DNA from: Misgurnus anguillicaudatus
Taxonomy: Eukaryota; Chordata; Actinopteri; Cypriniformes; Cobitidae
NCBI RefSeq assembly: GCF_027580225.2
Contig: NC_073354.2
Location: forward strand, 5,866,001-5,930,000
DNA: 64,000 nucleotides
Direction: 5' to 3'
A program made the translations under genes and the position numbers. Position 1 is the first letter of the stretch, and every line of letters starts with the position of its first letter. The notes under the pieces are model-generated. The model worked only from the letters and a program-made list of their open reading frames with translations. It ran no database searches and was not told where the DNA came from. Positions 59,486 through 64,000 of this stretch are shown piece after piece.

Positions 59486-60060
59486 AGGAATAGTCTACTC
59501 ATTTTCAACACCAAAATATGTTACTACCCCAACCAAGAACCGTTGACACATCCCTCCACCATCTGTGCGCGCGCACGTAAGCGCTGGAGCGCGCCTTAAG
59601 TTGCCACACTTCGATAGCATTTAGCTTAGCCCCATTCATTCAATGGTACCAATCAGAGATAAAGTTAGAAGTGACCAAACACATCAACGTTTTTCCTATT
59701 TAAGACGAGTAGCTATACGAGCAAGTTTGGTGGCACAAAACAAAACGTAGCGCTTTTCTAAGCGGATTTAAAAGAGGAACTATATTTTATGGCGTAATAG
59801 CACTTTTGGGAGTACTTCGACTCGCCTGAAAAGTCCGCTCCCCTTCTCACTCTCATAATGGGAGAGGGAGGGTGTTACTGCGCCGAGTCCAAGTACTCCC
59901 AAAAGTGCTGTTGCGCCATACAGTGTAGTTCCTCTTTTGAATCCGCTTGGAAAAGCGCTACGTTTCATTTTGTACCACCAAACTTGCTCGCTGGCTGGCA
60001 TCAAATCAATATGCTGGCAGGGAAAGAGTTAAACATGCTATTTTATAAGTAAAATGTAAT
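59486..60060. repeat. Element with ~110-bp fold-back arms
   Basis: It begins AGGAATAGTCTACTC right after the TTAA of its neighbour. The left arm at 59718-59826 (AGCTATACGAGCAAGTTTGG, CACTTTTGGGAGTACTT) is mirrored by the right arm at 59882-59991 (AAGTACTCCCAAAAGTG, CCAAACTTGCTCGCTGGCTG), around a ~55-bp loop. Transcripts would fold into a long hairpin. Right end not defined. Confidence 0.72.
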
Positions 60061-61151
60061 GAACCATTAAAAAATTAAAAGTGAAAATACAGAATCCAGA
60101 AAAAAATGGGATTTGAAAAAAACTGAATTTGAAATAAACAAGTTTAATTGTTCAAGCTTTTAATCTTCAGGACGATGAAGATGTGGTGCTCCTATCATTT
60201 TTAATGGATGCTCCTATAATTTTAAATTTGGGAGCACCAGTTCGACCTACAAAAAGATGCGAAATGTGAATGCCGCCTTTTTACTTTTGGATGAGCTGTG
60301 ATATTAAATAGTTGTGATACAGATGATTCATATGTATAAATATTTCAGGAGGTTTAGTTTTTTACATAAGACCACAAAAAAGTAATCATTGTCAAATTTT
60401 GTTTTGATAAATGTAAATACTTAACAGTTGTTCGTTAACTTTTTAAAATGTAAAAGTCCTGAATAGAGATGCACGATATGGAAACATATATTGTGATTAA
60501 TTGCAGCAGCAATAACTCATATTGTGCGAAAACTACAAGCAGTGCAAATAAATCAAGTTTTGATACAGAAGTGTACTGAATGATTGAGTTTAAAATGAAC
60601 TCGGATCTTTTCTTTAGACATTTCTCATAAAAATTGTTTATATAAATGTGTTTTTGCACAAATTGTCTTACTGAATTGAATATAACACTATACGAATCTT
60701 TTTACAAACAATTTATACAGAAATTCATAACCAAGAACCACATCAATTTAAAAAAGGCCCTCTTGATTTTTGGATTGTGATATATTGTATATTCTTGTGA
60801 TTTCAGTGTATGGACCTAAAAGTCTTAATTTTTACAAGTTTGTGTTTTTTTATGTTTCTCATTTAAACTAAACTGGTCTTGCAAAAATGAGGGATACACA
60901 CCTGCTGTAACTGTTTGCAGATAAATAACCCTTTAGGACAAAAGCGTGCTACAAACAACTGAATGCTTTAATGCTAAATGTTTTAACCACCTCTTCTGTC
61001 CCTGTGGTTTTCGCTTGCCTGCTGAAAGGAAATGCAGAAATGAATACTAACAACCTACCAATGAACTCTTAACAGCATAGACTGACTCTTGTTGGAAATG
61101 AGTTGGAAAAGAAGTAAAATGTTTGCTTATGCTCGTTGTTGTTATCCATAG

Positions 61152-61279
61152 GCCAGGCGGGTATCAGGGTGGTTCCCATATGCTTGGAATGGGCCCTGGA
61201 GGTCCCTACAACCATCCACCGAGCAACAGCTCATCCAGGATGACACCTCAAGGACCTTCATACAACACCATGCCTACAG
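61152..61279 (+). CDS. arid1b: arid1b exon (42 codons plus split codons)
   Basis: Acceptor TATCCATAG, donor GTAAAC. The first G completes an upstream codon (Arg after 55378, or Gly after 57557). The peptide reads PGGYQGGSHMLGMGPGGPYN, HPPSNSSSRM and TPQGPSYNTMPT. The order and character match ARID1B ([22 protein letters not shown]), although sequence identity is low, as expected in a disordered segment. It ends one base into a Gly codon that the next exon completes. Phase and position make the assignment firm. Confidence 0.9.
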
Positions 61280-61545
61280 GTAAACTTACATCTTAAACAA
61301 TACACCAAAATCTCCTCTTATGTTAAGTATGCAAGTTTGGATGAAACTAGCTGTGAAGGGATATGTGGCAGGACATTTCTATTTCTGCCTACCAAAAATG
61401 GGTGTAGCTACCCAATATGATTGCCTGGGATTTTGAGATTTTGATGCTTTCCATTGCACTTTGCAATTTTTGAACCAGCAGCTAAAAACTTAGAATTAGA
61501 GAATGATCAGATCTCTTGATGTCAAGTGTACAAATGTCCCTGCAG
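61280..61545 (+). other. arid1b: Short 266-bp arid1b intron
   Basis: GTAAAC to CCCTGCAG. No repeat or other feature is visible. It is the shortest intron in the window. Confidence 0.88.
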
Positions 61546-61652
61546 GACCCATGACGGGCTCAGGAGATGCCATGATGCTCACCGATCCCAAACAGAGAGC
61601 TGAACACAAGGAGGAGGGCAACACACCCAACGCAGAGCCTCCAAAGCCAAAG
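61546..61652 (+). CDS. arid1b: arid1b exon (35 codons), last in the window
   Basis: Acceptor TCCCTGCAG, donor GTATCA. GA completes a Gly codon from 61279; the peptide reads PMTGSGDAMMLTDPKQRAEH then KEEGNTPNAEPPKPK. It matches vertebrate ARID1B around GLADMMSPGESK and DGKEEGTPQPESKSK, the charged stretch just before the exons leading to the ARID domain. It ends in phase 0 after Lys. The next expected exons would encode a Ser-rich segment and then ARID (starting near EKITKVYELG in human); neither appears before 64000. The Lys/Glu-rich end contrasts with the Gly/Pro-rich exons upstream. Confidence 0.94.
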
Positions 61653-62722
61653 GTATCAACATATGGATATACTTACTTACAGACTAATAAACGATTATTC
61701 TTGAATATCTGTACTGTAAAATCAACTTTTGCTTTGTTATTTTTCATGCTTCAACCAATACTATGAGGTGGTAGACACACAGCCTTTCATACTTTTTAAA
61801 AATGATCTAAAAGTCATGACATGTGATCATTCAGTAAAAATCTTTATCAAAACAAAACATTTATTGCTTAGTAAATGTCTAATTTGATCATTTTTTTATT
61901 CGTTTGGTGTTACTCTTGAATGTTCTTCCATCTATGTGTAATAAGTAAAGGAAGATTCTCTTATGTATTCTAATGATCGCCCATGTAACGCCTTAAGACC
62001 TTTTCTCAGCTTATACTTTTGTATATCGTCTTCTTCTTCTTCCATCATTGCTGTTACTTTCATCAGAATTTCATTGTGTCATTAAGTTGAGCTTTCTTTT
62101 GATTGGTTGAGTCACCTCTCCCATCATCTCTGTTCTTTGCTACATCTCAAATTCACATGCTGTTTTGTTTGATTTTCTTTTTGAAAATAAAGCTTTGGAG
62201 GTAGCTTTGTCACCTCAAATAATTCTCAATTGTCTTGTTTGTTGTGGGTTAACCATGTTTTCTGTGCACTTAAACCTGATGGTCTCTCTTATGAGCTCAT
62301 GCCATGAGCTGGTTTATTTAACTAGGTGACAATGATAGCGGACTTTTCTGGTCCCTTAAGTTTGCTGGTACTGAACCATAAACCAAAGGAAAATTTCTTC
62401 ACAAAGTACAGTTTTAAAACAACTGTCTGGCTAGAATGATGTAAAATAAATATATAATTCATATATAACGTGATGTGGTGTGTCCGAAAAATGTTTTATT
62501 CATCATTTCTGATGTTTCCATATTTACAAATCAGTGAATTCAGTGCTGTTGTCTCTAGTCATTGGACACACTTAAAAATCTCTTTGTGAATTTTTTTCTG
62601 ATTCACACTTTTTTATTTTAAAAACAGCATTTTTAAAACGTCTCTATTTTACACACAAATATTTTCACATTTTTAACAATCCCCTTACACTCATAATGTG
62701 TCAGTGATGCTGTGGTCACACT

Positions 62723-63950
62723 GTGCATTCACACCAGATGCGAATTAAGTGAATAAATGACGCTATTTGCGCGTAGTTGGATGCTTGAACATTTTGAGTT
62801 AACTTGCTTCATTTGCGCGTGAAATGCGTGTCACTTGCGCGTGAAATGCTCAGCATTTGCCGGTAAAATGCACGTAATTGGGAGGTGAAATGCGCGTCAT
62901 TTGCATGTGAAATGCGCATAATTGGAGTGTGAAATGCGCGTCATTTGCGTGTGAAATATGAGCCATTCACACGTGAAATTTGGCGTGTGAAATGTCCGTC
63001 ATTCGCACGTGAAATATGCATAGTTTGCACGTAAAATGCGCGTCGTTCGCGCGTGAAATGTCCATCATTTGCGTCTAAAATGCCTGGCATTCACACATGA
63101 AATTTTGCGTGTGAAATGTTCGCCATTTGCGCGTGAAATGTGCGCCGTTCGCGCATGAAATGTGCGCCGTTCGCGCGTGAAATTTGCTCTATGAAATGTG
63201 CGTCGTTCGTGTGTGAAATTTGTCGTTTGAAATATGAGTCATTCGCTCGTGAAATTTGCCCCATGAAATTTGCGTCATTTGCATGTGAAATTTGTGTCAT
63301 TCACGCGTGAAATATGTGAATTGCCCTTTTGAAAAGCAACTGTATATTATTAGAAAAATTCGAAAAATTTTGTTCCTCAAAATCTGCACAAAAAGTTTGA
63401 GAGGCGCATTGGAGCCCTGTTATCAGTCATGAAATGGGCTTCAGATTGCTCTGGTTAAAGACAATTTTTCCACATTTTAACATAAAGGGGCGGTTTCCCG
63501 GACATCCTCGTCCCAGATTAAAATGCATATTTGAGCTGCTTTAATTTAAAAACACCTTGCATTGACATATGCTAACATGTATCATGAAATATGAATCATT
63601 CGCGCATAAAACTCAGACACGGCTCAATTTGTCGGCTTAAGCTAGCGTGTAGTCTCAATATGTATATAGCTCAAATTGGGTAAAGAGTGTTTTTTACAGT
63701 ATGTCCAGCCTCCTCACTACGTCATTATCACGTCACTACAACAGCAAGCTCCTCATTGGTTAATGCAACACGAATATCCACCAAAGTTCAGATTTTTCAA
63801 CTTGCATGATTCTCGCGAATCACAAGTTTCTTCCTTCAAATGCCTGAAACGCTCAATTTATGCAGCCTGATGTGTGTCACGCCTTTGCATTACCTTAACA
63901 TGTACATCACTCATGTTTAATGCTTCATTTGCGTCTTGTGTGAACGCACC
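62723..63950. mobile_element. Non-autonomous element carrying a tandem array (1.2 kb)
   Basis: The left end reads GCATTCACACCAGATGCGAA and the right end is the inverted TTGCGTCTTGTGTGAACGC. Inside are a ~20-bp tandem array (62755-63320), a piece of a second family starting GGGCGGTTTCCCGGACATCC at 63488, and another segment with GCGCGTGAAA-like words. The boundaries are good to a few bases; no clear target duplication is seen. Confidence 0.75.
62755..63320 (+). repeat. ~20-bp minisatellite GTGAAATGCGCGTCATTTGC, ~27 units
   Basis: Units alternate GTGAAAT and GCGTCATTTGC-like halves with variants (TTCGC, TTCAC, AATTG). The repeat word also occurs near the element's end (GCGAATTAAG and TTCATTTGCG), so the array appears to have grown from the element's subterminal sequence. 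The minus strand shows an open frame of 69 codons with repeated ISHAND-like words; it is a by-product. Confidence 0.88.
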
Positions 63951-64000
63951 ATTAGATTGCTATGTAAATTTCACAATAAACCAAATACATAAATAAAAGA

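Larger units (their letters stand above)
55379..61151 (+). other. arid1b: arid1b intron(s) around the optional exon
   Basis: GTAAAT to CCATAG, 5.8 kb, split into 2.07 and 3.59 kb if the exon at 57447 is used. 55379-55726, 57558-58239 and 60061-61151 show no recognised feature; 60180-60250 has a small duplicated ATTTTTAATGGATGCTCCT-like word. The rest is elements listed separately. Confidence 0.8.
61653..64000 (+). other. arid1b: Start of the next arid1b intron
   Basis: It begins GTATCA and runs past the window end. 61653-62722 holds no recognised feature beyond AT-rich intron. The rest is one repeat-bearing element. The ARID-domain exon is not reached. Confidence 0.82.

Noticed and set aside
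63091..63300. Minus strand frame with repeated ISHAND-like words
   Set aside because: It is a by-product of the ~20-bp array inside a non-autonomous element.
1..64000. LINE, LTR retrotransposon or endogenous retrovirus
   Set aside because: No reverse transcriptase, integrase or gag-like frame and no paired long terminal repeats were seen.

Overview
The window looks like vertebrate nuclear DNA, most likely from a teleost fish of the cyprinid type. It is AT-rich and its coding sequence sits in short exons with GT-AG boundaries. The spaces between exons are packed with short non-autonomous DNA transposons (many hAT-like with 8-bp target duplications, several with TTAA ends, Tc1/mariner copies) plus tRNA-derived SINE remnants. 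I see no bacterial operons, no rRNA and no intact transposase or reverse transcriptase. Assignment to cyprinids is inference from the repeat types.

The only protein-coding gene I can support is on the + strand: the N-terminal half of arid1b, encoding a subunit of the BAF (SWI/SNF) chromatin-remodelling complex. Seven exons join in frame: 9428-9526, 39976-40219, 45056-45145, 47531-47701, 55036-55378, 61152-61279 and 61546-61652, together 1182 nt or 394 codons. An eighth, 57447-57557, is a 111-nt in-frame exon with phase 2 at both ends and is probably an optional cassette. All encode the disordered Gly/Pro/Ser/Gln-rich region upstream of the ARID DNA-binding domain. The first exon lies before the window; the ARID domain and C-terminal exons lie after it.

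Layout: 1-9427 is an upstream intron with a broken Tc1 element, a TTAA-flanked element and a three-deep nest of elements. 9527-39975 is a 30-kb intron holding many elements, a 3.45-kb satellite with a 356-bp unit built from diverged pentamers (18909-22360), and a GC-rich promoter-like block (about 30240-30960). 40220-45055 holds perfect hAT-type insertions and a segment near 43.6 kb where a 171-bp intron fragment duplicated from 1.5 kb upstream sits between inverted transposon arms. 45146-47530 holds a second broken Tc1 copy. 47702-55035 holds a 1.9-kb minisatellite with a 17-bp unit. 55379-61151 holds a SINE split by another element and several fold-back elements. 61653-64000 holds an element that carries its own ~20-bp tandem array.

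No new enzymatic or defence system is apparent. The observations most worth following are the cassette exon, the captured intron fragment, the two intronic satellites and the promoter-like block.
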